From Isoetes taiwanensis (taxonomy: Eukaryota > Streptophyta > Lycopodiopsida > Isoetales > Isoetaceae), in assembly GCA_021234155.1 (NCBI GenBank), contig JAJEKV010000026.1, forward strand, positions 15,864,283-15,928,282: 64,000 bases of DNA, given 5' to 3'. Of this stretch, positions 33,066-42,980 are shown piece by piece. Below the pieces are notes generated by a model that did no database searches, was not told the origin of the DNA, and saw only the letters and a list, made by a program, of their open reading frames with translations. A program made the position numbers and the translations under genes. Within the stretch, counting starts at the first letter, position 1, and every line of letters starts with the position of its first letter.

Positions 33066-33700
33066 TGATATGGTTTAAGGTTAATAACTAATAATGGTGC
33101 TCGGGGGAGTGGCCTTGCATGGAACAATATTTATTGATATGATCAAGTAAGAAAGCTATCTAGTATGTCTAAGCCTTGATATTATCAAAGAGAGAGCTAA
33201 AAATAAACCTTGACCTTTATTTAGAAGCAAAAAGGCAAAAAAAGGTATTGTTACCTATAAATAAAAGGACAACTTTGAGATGTGATATCTCCGCGACCAC
33301 AACTTAGAAATCGGCGATCCTTACCTTTTTGGAAAGCCCTTGAAGTCTAGTTTCCAGATTGGGCTTGCTTGTCCATAGATTCCTTACAATTTGAAAGTTA
33401 TGCCTAGAAAGGTGCATAGGGGTCTGAGTTGACTGCACAACTAGATCTGCTTCTTCCTATGTTGTTGATGTGCCTAGCCTTACCTTCTAGTATCTTTTCT
33501 TGTTCCTTGCTTGATCATATCATTAGAAGGAGTTCATGTAACACCAGTGGTTGGTGGCTAGAGAGAGCTTGTCTTGCAGAGTAGCTTGACTTGGTGACAT
33601 CTCTTCTAGTTGGTCCGGTTGGGTGGTAAATCGAGTACCTGTGGTGCTTTACTTTCTAATAAGTTGATGAGTTTGCAGGAAGAACAGGTCATTCGTAACA
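33066..33700 (+). repeat. 3' LTR of the nested element
   Basis: 635 bp, preceded by the polypurine tract at about 33050-33065 and followed by the GCTTC target duplication. Confidence 0.95.
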
Positions 33701-33862
33701 GCTTCTCGCGCACTGTGTGAGTGGTGGACCCATGTTGACCTAGATAGATGCATAATTAGTGTAATCTGATAGTACAGGGCAGCTTAATCCTAGAATTTGA
33801 GCTAGATTTGTATGTTATAACACTAAGAAACTCTTTATAAATTGAAAGTTTGAGCTAAAAAG

Positions 33863-33940
33863 GGGTGACACCTCACAGAGTGCGCCCGGGGCCAATCCAA
33901 AATTTTGGAAGTGCTTCTCGCGCACTGTGTGAGTGGTGGA
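33863..33940 (+). repeat. Inverted-repeat module, copy 2, upstream of the H3-like ORF
   Basis: Left arm CTCACAGAGTGCGC and right arm GCGCACTGTGTGAG pair with one mismatch around a spacer containing aattttggaagtgcttctc. It lies about 100 bp upstream of the TATA box of the H3-like ORF. Confidence 0.8.
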
Positions 33941-34045
33941 CACTTTTTGCCTAAACAAACCTAATGTAATTATTCTACCAACACTAATGCCTTGCAGGAT
34001 TGTACAACATGAAATTGCAGGTCCAAACCCTAAAATCCCTAGACC

Positions 34046-34054
34046 TATAAATAG
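34046..34054 (+). promoter_or_regulatory. TATA box of the H3-like ORF (copy B)
   Basis: tataaatag, 112 bp upstream of ATG 34158. The pyrimidine-rich leader (ttcactttccttctcc) fits a plant transcription start near 34080. The same element is at 51519-51527. Confidence 0.65.
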
Positions 34055-34157
34055 ACCATTAGGGTTCCTCATTTTCACTTTCCTTCTCCAGTTAGCTGCT
34101 CTTCGTCCAACAAGGCAATTTTTAGGCGCCCGGAAGGCGATCGCCCTATTTCAAAAC

Positions 34158-35306
34158 ATGGCCCGGACTAAACAAACTGCAAGGATGGTAGTACCCGACG
34201 ATTACGTCAGCGCCCAAGTCCTCGCTGCTCAACAGAAGGCCAGAGAGGCTCAGGAGCGAGTCAGGCAAGAGGAGAACCCGGACACAAATCCCGATGTCGA
34301 GGAGGAGGATCAGGAGCAACATAATCAAGAGGAACACGCCCAAGATACTGAAGAGCAGGAAAACCCTGAGAGTCAGGGTGATGGAGGACAGAACGAGGAG
34401 GACGAGGACGATATGACAGAGGAGATGGTGCATAGAATTAAGAAGATGGAGAAGATGGGGAAGAAGAAGAAGAGGGCAAAGAAAAGAAAGAGGATCAAGA
34501 GAAGCTGGAGCCGAAGAGGCGGAGGGAGGAGTGCCGTAAGCGTAAGGAAGATAAAGGGAAGGATCCCGAAGCTGCCTAAGAAACCCCAAATAAGAAGACG
34601 GCCTCTACACCAGCTAAGGGGGTCACTATAACGGAGCGGGAGCCCGACAGGCTGCCATCTTCATCCTCGGACACTGAGTCAGACGAGGATGAGACAAGGG
34701 TCCCCCGCCCAAAGGCTCAGGACCTTCGAATGTCGATGCCGAGGAGGAGGAATCGGCGCAGCACCCCTTACCCCAAGTGGCGAAAGCCGACAATAGATCC
34801 TAAGAAGGGCAGGCCAGCACGAGAATCCTATGCACTCAAGCATGAGCAAGAATACAGAAAGAAGTTGAAGGAGTACAATCAATACATGAAAATGTATGAG
34901 AAGTACTCGAAGTACTATGAGGAGCACAAGGTAACATATGTGGAGGGAGGTAGGCCATCAAAGAAGAACACGCTGAAGCCACCCCACATCCCCGAAGAAG
35001 CCGATAAAGAGAAAGGCAGATTCCTACTTCGCGAGAGCTGCTCGGGAGATCCGCCATTTTCAGAGGAGCTATGGGCTGTTAATACCACGAGCTGCCTTCG
35101 CGAGACTGACCCGCGAGATTTTGCAACAGTTCGACAGCACGAAGAGAGTAACAGATGATATGCTACTCGCATTACAGGAGGCGGCGGAGCAGAAGCTAGT
35201 TCAACATTTTGAAGATTCTCTAGCATGTGCTCTCCATGCCAAGACAGTTCCTTGTATGCCTAGGGACATGAAACTAGCTAGGTCTATTAAGAAAGAAGAC
35301 TGTTAG
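34158..35306 (+). pseudogene. Retrotransposon-borne histone H3-like gene, copy B
   Basis: ATG 34158 opens MARTKQTARMVV, the H3 tail through R8 with Met at position 9. The frame is lost near 34490-34600, where this copy differs from the intact B' copy by single-base changes, several at CAG sites. It recovers at 34730-34950. The histone fold follows in the +1 frame to the stop at 35306: AREIRHFQ, LLIPRAAF, LTREILQQF, LALQEAAE, CALHAKTV and MPRDMKLARSIK. See 51631 for the fuller copy. Candidate introns are 34950-35019 or 34931-35009. The frame loss may be a sequencing artefact. Confidence 0.85.
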
Positions 35307-35448
35307 TTCATTGTAAACCCAAGAACTTTTGTAAATACAAAATTACGTTTTGATCGTGTTAAGGTATAAAATTATAAGTAATCAAGTTGTATTAATGATA
35401 TCTGCATTTGGAATTAACCAATTTGGACCAAAACTCAGTGTTTTCGAC

Positions 35449-35520
35449 CCCACCCCTCACCGAGTGCGCCAGGAGCCATTCCGAAAATTTTGGAACCCTC
35501 TCTCACAAGACTGTGAGTGG
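35449..35520 (+). repeat. Inverted-repeat module, copy 3
   Basis: Starts cacccctcaccgagtgcgcc and continues with ccattccgaaaattttggaa. The right arm is garbled here (ctctcacaagactgtgagtgg) but complete in the duplicate near 52970-52990. Confidence 0.75.
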
Positions 35521-35650
35521 TTAATGTTTGATCTTTGCCAAGACTTGGCCAAATATAGAAAATAAGGGCACAATCTGACCTAACTCGTCGAGAAAAGTAG
35601 GATTTCACCCTTAAATTGTAAATTTTGAGCTATCTTAGACCCAAACAGAG

Positions 35651-35726
35651 CCCCACCCCTCACAAAGTGTGCCAGGAGCCATTCCAAAAATCTTGAAAGT
35701 GCCTCTCGCGCACTGTGTGAGTGGTC
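35651..35726 (+). repeat. Inverted-repeat module, copy 4, upstream of the second ORF
   Basis: Left arm CTCACAAAGTGTGC, right arm GCGCACTGTGTGAG, three mismatches. The spacer keeps gccattccaaaaat. Confidence 0.75.
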
Positions 35727-35897
35727 AGACCAAATTGGACCTAACTTATCCCAACTACCTCCAAATTAGATGAGATTTGTTGCAATAGGATCCTTAGGAT
35801 GCACTCTTTAACCCAGTTTGCCTATGAATTGCATAGCAGCACCTCGAATTGATAGGAATACCCAAACCCTAAAAATTTTCCAAACTAGGGTTTTGCC

Positions 35898-35906
35898 TAT
35901 AAATAG
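35898..35906 (+). promoter_or_regulatory. TATA box of the second accessory ORF
   Basis: tataaatag, 118 bp upstream of ATG 36016, in a context (ccta-tataaatag-gacc) and leader (caaggcaattttt) like those of the H3-like ORF. Confidence 0.6.
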
Positions 35907-36015
35907 GACCACAACTCTCATTTGCACCCTATTCCTTTGCTCCTCACTCCAAGGCAATTTTTCAGCTCCAGAGGCGCTTCTCCATCTGTTTGATAACTCC
36001 AGCAGCTCTAACATC

Positions 36016-37554
36016 ATGGCAACATCTGCATTTAGGCGATGGTACAGCGCCACTGCTCATGTGGCTGAAGCTGACATCAACTCGGTCTTCGCTATTTTTC
36101 AGAAGGAGATCGATGTGGATGCAACCATCAATGCTACTCCCTACTACCAAGAGATCATGGCTGAATTCCATGCCAAGATAGGGCCTTCCCTAGTAGAACT
36201 TCTCCCTTGCATAGGATGCTTTGCACCTAGCATGGCCCTTCGTGCAGCTCTGCAGGACATTCCCAAGATAGACAAATACCTAGAAAATAAGGCTAGCCGC
36301 TTGCCCAATTATATGTCAGTAGCTGTAAATAGGAGGAGATATTTCTCCTACACTGCAGCTGTAGCTATATTCCTATCCCAAGGAGCCCAAACCCAGATAG
36401 GAGAACTATCTGTCCAACCCCTAGAGCTCGAGCCTATGGCCGTGGCAGCAGGTGAAGAGGAGCAGATGCTCCTGGAGTACGAAGAGGCAGAGCAGGAGGA
36501 AGAGGAAGGACGTGGGTCAGACGTAGAAGACATCATCGACGTCGACCCGACACAAGAAAGGCAGCAAGCAGAGAAGGAACTTCAGACGTTTGAAGAGGGG
36601 CTAAGAGTCACAAGGACAACTCCACCACTTGGGTTAGGCATCATAAGTCTAACCCCAGTAATCATCCAAGGAGAAGTGTACCTGAGCCTACACGACATTA
36701 AGAACCTTCCAGAGTGCAGGGACAGGGGCTACAGGATAGACGAGCTCTTACATCTCCTAGGTCAGCAACCGGATCTCGACGACTTTATCGATCGGGAAAC
36801 TCAGGATTTTCCCATCAGCATCAGGGAGGCCCGGACGTACACTGGCTAATCATCAACGAACATAGAAGCCTACACCAGCATCAGGCAGATGATGGCTCAG
36901 CAGGAGTTGCCCACAGAGGAGGAGTTCATAGCAATTCAAGAGCACATGGGAATCAGAGGAAAGATGACGACTGCACTCCTACCCAACACCTCGACAGCAG
37001 CACCAGCCGAACAGGATAGAGGCAATATCAACTTAATATCTTCTAAGTCCATGTTCGGCGACTACAGGGAAATGATAGCAGTGCCAGTGGATGAATACTC
37101 CGGAAGACACGGGGCTGCAATCAGATCTGGAGAGGAGGCGGGGGAGGCATGGCACAACAAAGCCCTCAGGTTCTATTTGCCATTGCTCACTAATGGAAGG
37201 ATAGCGGTCATACACCGCTAATTCAGCCCACGTGGAGAAGGAGGAGTTTTTATGCTTATTGCCCTCTCAGGCTTCGGAAGACATGCTCGGATGGCCCCAA
37301 ACATCGATCATGTCATCCTTGTCAAGAGGACAATAGCTCTAAGCATCTTCGACTTCGCGGTCCCTTATCGGCGGTAGGGCAAGTTGGCCGTCACCGCAGC
37401 CTACACATCAGAGAGAAGGGTCGAAGACTTGGTGACTGCACTCCAAGGAGGCACGGCCACCAACATCCTGAGGAACTTGGGGCGACCAGTATGCACAGCC
37501 CAAGTGAAGAAATTCTTGGAGGGCAACCCAGCTTATAGAAGATTCCAAGAATAG
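36016..37554 (+). pseudogene. Second accessory ORF of the chromovirus, unknown function
   Basis: One reading frame runs from ATG 36016 (MATSAFRRWYSATAHV) to TAG 37552-37554, 512 codons, broken only by stops at 36847, 37219 and 37375. The N-terminal half is predicted helical and globular. An acidic stretch follows near 36450-36550 (EEAEQEEEEGRGSDVEDIID). The C-terminal half (for example VEDLVTALQGG and VKKFLEGNPAYRRFQE) looks folded. It has no zinc knuckle and is followed by a separate gag. I do not recognise it; it could be a second structural protein or a captured host gene. The three stops recur, fully or partly, in the duplicates. Confidence 0.6.
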
Positions 37555-37697
37555 AATTGTTTATTACTGAATGTAAAAATATTATATCGTATGAATATAA
37601 GTGGTGATATTACGCATGTTCTCTTGATATATTTTGTCCCCACAACTATATCATCAAACAAACAAATGCAATAACAAACAAAGAACTAATCATCAGA

Positions 37698-39250
37698 GTG
37701 CAATCTAATGTGTGTGCAGCTAGAGCACCCAGGAATGTGGAACGAGATAGACAACCTCTGGAAGACCAGACACCCGCTAGGCAATTTCAGCCAAGGAACC
37801 TGTTCCAGGAGTTTGAGGCACCAATCCCAGAAGAAAAAATATCGCAGATAAGGTCGGACATCCACGAAATAAAAGCCTTACTGGCAGGAGCGGCAGCAAT
37901 GGGACCAGACCAGAATGTCCAACTACCTGAAACGCCAGCCGGCAGAGCAGTCAAAGCAAAGAAGAGAAGCCTTGAGAAGGAGATCACCCAGCACGGACTC
38001 CTCTAACTCTAGTTCCGACTCCGACTTTGAATTGGAAGAGCAAGAGAACGATCCGCAGGACCACTGGGAGGGTCCCAACCATGATAGGGGCAGAATGCAA
38101 GCCGACTATCAGAAGAAAGTAGACTCGGCACTGAGCAATGTGTGGAAAGCCAGGAAGTTAGAACAGTTCTCAGGAGACGACAGGTCTGGAATGGAAGTCG
38201 AGGAATGGTTGGATGAAATGAGGGAGAATGGGAATGCTTATAGCATGAAGGATAAGGACAAGAGCAGAGTAGCAACAGCCAACCTTAAAGGAGCAGCCAG
38301 GATTTGGTGGAAAGGCTATGCCAAAGCCCATGGGTTAAGCAGAGATAGATGCATATTCAAGAAGTTCGCCAAAGCATTTAAGCGTCATTATGTACCAAGG
38401 GAACACGTGCCATATGATGCAACAGTTCTATAGTTTGGAGCGGGGGCAATAAGATAGTCCGTATACAATCAAGAGTTCATGAGGCCGAGGCTCTATGTCC
38501 CAAAATTAAGTGAAAGACATGCGATAGGGGGTACATTGAAGGCTTGAATGAGGAGATCAGAAAGCTGGTGAGAGCAATAAACCCCAAGACAGTGTCAAAA
38601 GCAGAGTCCAAGGCAGTGAGCTTACAAGGAAAAGGACCTCAAGCAAATGGACTGAGGCAGCAGTACTATCAGGACAAGGGGAAGGCCACTTTGACTACAA
38701 CCCAAGAGCAACAAGCCCAAAGAAATACCGGACCTCGCGACAATGCAAATTATGGGAAGCAGGGAAATGCAAATTTTGACAAGCAGGATAAGAAGCAGGT
38801 CAGCTTCAAGGACAAAGAGCAAGGATGTGGGTACTCAAAGGCAGTAAAGCAATTCTTACAGTCCATCCCCAAGGAGAAGAGGCAGGAATGTATTGAAAAG
38901 CAGTTGTGCTTCAGGTGCTTCCAGCCAGGACATCGGACATATAATTTCCCATCGGCGTTAGCGGAGCTAGGAGGATGGGAGACACCCACGGATATCGACG
39001 AAGAAGATGCCCCCGACTACATCCAGAGTGAGTGCCACATCTTTGCTGCTATTGACTCCGAGAATGCTGAGAGTCGGTACCAAGTCATTTCGACGACTGG
39101 GAATGCCCAAGCCAAATCCTTCATAGTGCTGATAGACACAGGGGGCACCCATAATTTTGCTTCGCCAAGGATGGTGCAGATGTTGAAGCTAAAGCCTTTG
39201 AAATCCAAGCCTAGACCGGTTGTGTTGGCTAGTGGGGCAATCCGACACAC
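37698..39250 (+). pseudogene. Chromovirus gag and protease (copy B)
   Basis: The gag core lies in 37915-38433 (KLEQFSGDDRSG, EEWLDEMRENGN, LKGAARIWWKGY, FKKFAKAFKRHY). It continues in another frame after the stop near 38433 with LRLYVPKLSERHA. A knuckle-like CFRCFQPGHRTYNF lies near 38910-38950; its last cysteine is replaced. The protease motif FIVLIDTGGTHNF is near 39120-39160. Frame changes at about 37910, 38430 and 39230 are shared with the 57-58 kb copy, so they predate the duplication. Gag forms the particle and the protease cleaves the polyprotein. Confidence 0.85.
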
Positions 39251-40960
39251 AGCAGGGGAAGAGGATCAACTTCAACATAGACTTGTCAGGTATCAATGTT
39301 GGAATGAGAACAGAAGTAATGAACATCGGCAAATACGACTTGATCATCCTTGGATGGGCTGGAGCCGTGATTGATTGTGGGAAACGAAAAGTAACCTTAA
39401 CGATGCCAGAGGGCAAGATCATTGAGATAGCAGGTAAAGAAATCACCCCAATCATGCAATGCATGTCTAGTAAGAAGTTACTTAAATGCATAAGGAAGGA
39501 GCAAGTGGACTACGTCTTTAAACTCGAAGCCGACGAGCAAGATATAACCGAAGAGAAAGAGGCCAAAGCATTGAGCAAGCTCCCAAAACCTATCGCAAAG
39601 TTGGTGAAGGAATTCCATGATTTGTTCCCAGATGATATTAAGCAACTTCCACTCTACAGAGGAGTCGAGTGTGAAATAGCACTTGAGCCAGGAACTAAGC
39701 CAACAAGCAAGGCGCCCTACAGGATGCCAACCCAGAAGTTGATGGAATTGAAGAAGCAATTGCAGGAGTTGTTAGAACTAGGGTTTATAAGACCTAGTGT
39801 CTCCCCATTTAGAGCGCCAATACTCTTCGTCAAGAAGAAGGATGGAAGTCTTAGAATGTGCATTGACTATCGTCAATTGAACAAGCACACCATCAAGAAC
39901 AAATATGCTCCACCTCGATCATATGATCTAATGGATCAATTGCAGGAAGCAAAGGTCTTTTCCAAGATAGATTTGAGATCAGGTTATCACCAGATCAGAA
40001 TCAAGAAAGAGGACGTCCATAAGTCTGCATTCAGGACGAGATATGGCCATTATAAGTTCACAGTGATGCCGTTTGGATTGTACAATGCTCCAGCAACCTT
40101 CATGAGGCTCATGAATGATGTTTTCCACGAGTTCCTAGATGCTTTCATCATAGTTTTCTTTGATGACATTCTAGTCTACAGCAAATCCTTCGAGGAGCAA
40201 GTCCAGCACTTGAGAAAAGTACTTGAAAAGTTGAGGAGGCATCAGCTTTTTGCAAAGCTATCCAAGTGTCACTTCACAACAGAAAGGGTGGAGTACTTGG
40301 GGCATGTAATCACAGCAGAAGGGATTTCCACCGACCCTGCAAAGATTGAAGCGGTAATCGATTGGCCGGCACCAAAGAACACCCATGAAGTGAGAAGCTT
40401 CCTCGGCTTAGCAGGGTATTATAGGAAATTCGTCAAGAACTTCGCAAAGGTGGCAGCTCCATTGACAGACCTCACCAAAGCAGGAAAGATAAAAGATTGG
40501 GCAAGTCACTGGCAAAGGAAGGCCCATGCAGCATTTGAGACGTTGAAGGAAGCTCTAACGACTGCGCCAGTCTTAGTCTGGCCAGATCCGCAAGGATAAG
40601 CTTGTAGCAACAGATGCTAGCAAGATAGCAAGGGGAGCAGTCCTCATGCAGGAGGGAAGGGTAGTCGCATACGACTCCAAGAAGATGAATGACGTAGAGC
40701 AACGCTACCCGACTCACCAAGAGCTTTTGGCCATTGTGAGGGCCTTGAGAATCTGGAGACACTACTTGTTGGGAAGAAAGTTCTAAGTAGACACAGATCA
40801 TCAAAGCCTCCAGTACATCTTCACGCAACCCCTCCTGAATTTGAGGCAAAGGAGGTGGATGGAGTTTCTTGAAGAGTATGACTTCGAAATAGTTTACAAG
40901 CCAGGCAAGCTAAATGTAGTAGCAGATGCGCTCTCCAGGGGGCCATTGAAGACAAGGACC
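39220..40960 (+). pseudogene. Chromovirus reverse transcriptase and RNase H (copy B)
   Basis: A 459-codon ORF (39220-40599) covers the protease-RT linker and the full [37 protein letters not shown] and the catalytic box [10 protein letters not shown] near 40150-40180, then [12 protein letters not shown] and [15 protein letters not shown]. RNase H follows after a frame break at about 40600 (ATDASKIARGAVL, then YPTHQELLAIV and ADALSRGPLK near 40920). RT motifs look intact; RNase H is interrupted. Confidence 0.9.
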
Positions 40961-42040
40961 CATTGCAACACCATATCGACCCTCACAAGTGAGTATGGCA
41001 AGAGGATTGAGGAGACGTTGCCATCAGATGACGACCTTAAAGAAGTGTGGGCAAGCCTCTCTAAAGAGGCAAGAACAGATAAGGAAAGGGAGACCTTTAA
41101 GCATTATAAGAAGGAAAGTAACCTGCTATATCATAAGAATAAGTTGTGTGTACCAGAATCTTCGGGGGTATGGAAGTTGATACTCCACGATACACACAAT
41201 AGTCCCATAGCTGGGCACGCAGGGTTCATGAAGACATATTTCAAGGTCAGAAGCAGCTACTTTTGGCCCGGCATGAAGAAGCATATAGCAAGGTACATTC
41301 GGGAGTGTGAGTTATGCCAACAGACAAAAGCGGAGCAACTCTGAATTCCAGGAGTCTTAGAGCCATTGCCAGTGCCAAATGCAAAATGGGAAGTCATAAG
41401 TATAAATTTCATTACAGGGCTTCCGAGGACAGTAAGAGGCAAGGATGCACTAATGGTGGTAGTGGACAAGTTGTCGAAGATGGCACATTTCGTGCCGTGT
41501 AGGACCACAAACATGGCATTGGACACTGCCATATTGTTCAGCAAAGAGATCTTTAGACTCTACGGTATGCTGAGGGAGATAATCTCGGACAAAGACTCTA
41601 AATTTATGAGTGCATTCTGGCAGGATTTGTTTACCACCATTCAGACGAAGCTTTCTATAAGCACAGCATATCACCCGCAGACAGATGGTCAGACGGAGCG
41701 AACCAACCGGATCATTGGAGATATGCTAAGGAATTATGTGTGGAACAAACAGTCTAAGTGGGATGATTTCATCCACTTAGTGGAGTTCACCTACAACAGC
41801 ACCAAGCAGGAGTCATCCCAGATGTCTCCTTTCATGATTAATTGTAGGTATCAGTGTCTTACCCCAGATACATGGCACAATCCAGTGTCAAAAGTGGAAG
41901 TCTCCCAGCAGATGTTATCGGATATGCAGCAGCTAGTGGAGGAGGTAAGAGGATACCTTCTAGCAGCGAGAAGCAGGCAGAAAAGCATAGCCGATAAGCA
42001 CAGGACGGTAAGGGAATTTCAGGTGGGAGACAATGTATAG
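40960..42040 (+). pseudogene. Chromovirus integrase (copy B)
   Basis: The zinc-binding part (HDTHNSPIAGHAGFMK, then CELCQQ) lies near 41187-41325. A frame break and stop near 41341 follow. The catalytic core is in 41366-42040: ISINFITGLPR, then IISDKDSKFMSAFW and YHPQTDGQTERTNR. In gypsy integrases the first acidic catalytic residue sits where Asn is found here (ISMDFI in the family). With N-D-E instead of D-D-E the enzyme should be inactive. The duplicate has the same Asn. Confidence 0.88.
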
Positions 42041-42463
42041 TTGAAGATCAAGGTGAAGCAGGCCAAGCTTCGCATCGAAAACTGCAAGAAGCTTGCTCCA
42101 AGATGGGCGGGGCCATTCAGGATAACCAAAAGAGTAGGAAGCCAATCCTACAAGTTGGACCTGCCAGCACATCTCAAAATCCATAGGGCCTTCCATGTAA
42201 GTCTCCTGAAGAGGCAAATCCCTAATCTAGAGGAAGTGTTGGAGACAACCGAGTTACTGGAAATGACGGACGACCAGCTTGAAATCGTCCCAGAGGTTCT
42301 TCTTGACAGGGCCTATAAGAAGACAAGAAGATCCCAATTTCTCCAATACCTAGTGAAATGGACGCACTTACCTGTGGAAGATGCTGAAGCAGTACCCCCA
42401 ATTCATGGAGCAATGCAAGGGTCGGCTCGTCACCGAAGTAGTCGACACCGACTCGATAGGTGA
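42041..42463 (+). CDS. Integrase C-terminus with chromodomain (copy B)
   Basis: Continues from the integrase after a TAG at about 42038. It has the GPF/Y-like segment APRWAGPFRITKRVGSQSY and the HVSLLKRQ block. A chromodomain follows (VPEVLLDRAYKKTRRSQF, then YLVKWTHLPVEDAEA). This domain class in chromoviruses directs integration to chromatin marks. Only part of the usual aromatic cage is visible, as the expected TWE is absent. The C-terminus is basic (RHRSSRHRLDR). Confidence 0.85.
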   Translation: MKIKVKQAKLRIENCKKLAPRWAGPFRITKRVGSQSYKLDLPAHLKIHRAFHVSLLKRQIPNLEEVLETTELLEMTDDQLEIVPEVLLDRAYKKTRRSQFLQYLVKWTHLPVEDAEAVPPIHGAMQGSARHRSSRHRLDR

Positions 42464-42673
42464 GTGGAAGGTAGATTAAAAAAGTTTACTTCTGTCCCAC
42501 AGAAGTAGACGACCTTGAGAGATAAAAGGTCATTCAGGCATGCATTGATAGGAAAGCACATCTAGTCAATGCCTACTACGGGAAGGACGCCACTCTTCAC
42601 GCTAACTAGGCATGATAGGGCGCTGTCTCCACGGCCAAGATGGAAGAAACATAATCTTCCTATGCCGGGAGAT
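42464..42673 (+). other. Chromovirus 3' non-coding sequence up to the duplication join
   Basis: Matches 61933-62142. Ends with tcctatgccgggagat (42658-42673), the motif found at all three joins. Confidence 0.8.
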
Positions 42674-42680
42674 ACTGCCG

Positions 42681-42980
42681 GGTCATACTGTGGGATAATT
42701 TGCTCACCACTTTCATCTTCATTTTGTTTTTGGTCGCCTCAGACACTGCTGCAATAATCTCTTCTTCATTTTTTGGGTACACCACTTTTTCTCGCTTTTG
42801 ACGATGCTCCCTATCGTGCCACGCTCCATAGGTTCCGCCACATGCATTTTACATTATTGCCAATCGCGATTTAACAAATGAAGGTGGAGCCGCTGTATGT
42901 GATTTGGGCAAACAGAAATAGTGCAAAGGCAATAGACGAGAGTTCTCATTATCATCTCCTTTCTTCCCCGAAATATGATT
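42681..42980 (-). pseudogene. Oxidase exon 1 fragment in duplicate A'
   Basis: Copy of 9560-9860. It lacks the rest of exon 1 and both later exons and has frame-shifting differences in the signal-peptide region (for example near 42793-42830 and 42863-42900). Confidence 0.9.

Larger units (their letters stand above)
31105..33700 (+). mobile_element. Nested non-autonomous LTR retrotransposon, 2.6 kb
   Basis: Two LTRs of 635 bp (31105-31739 and 33066-33700) begin TGATATGG and end CGTAACA and are nearly identical. They are flanked by a GCTTC target-site duplication (31100-31104 and 33701-33705). An initiator-Met primer site (ttggtatcagagc, 31741-31753) follows the 5' LTR. A polypurine tract (aagaaggggaggaat) precedes the 3' LTR. 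The 1326-bp interior has no gag or pol and no ORF worth calling, so the element depends on enzymes in trans. The interior carries hairpin arrays. The similarity of its LTRs points to a recent insertion. Confidence 0.95.

Noticed and set aside
33660-33700. Hammerhead-ribozyme-like core near the nested LTR end (gttgatgag with ggaagaac)
   Set aside because: The invariant CTGATGA and GAAA are not both present and I could not place the flanking stems, so a retrozyme is not supported.
33933-34157. In-frame extension upstream of the H3-like ORF start (also 51406-51630)
   Set aside because: It spans the TATA box and the pyrimidine-rich leader, and has no domain. ATG 34158/51631 gives the exact H3 N-terminus.
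38425-38470. Programmed +1 frameshift in gag
   Set aside because: Several frame changes are shared between copies in gag, protease and RT junctions and no known slippery site stands out; inherited mutations are more likely.
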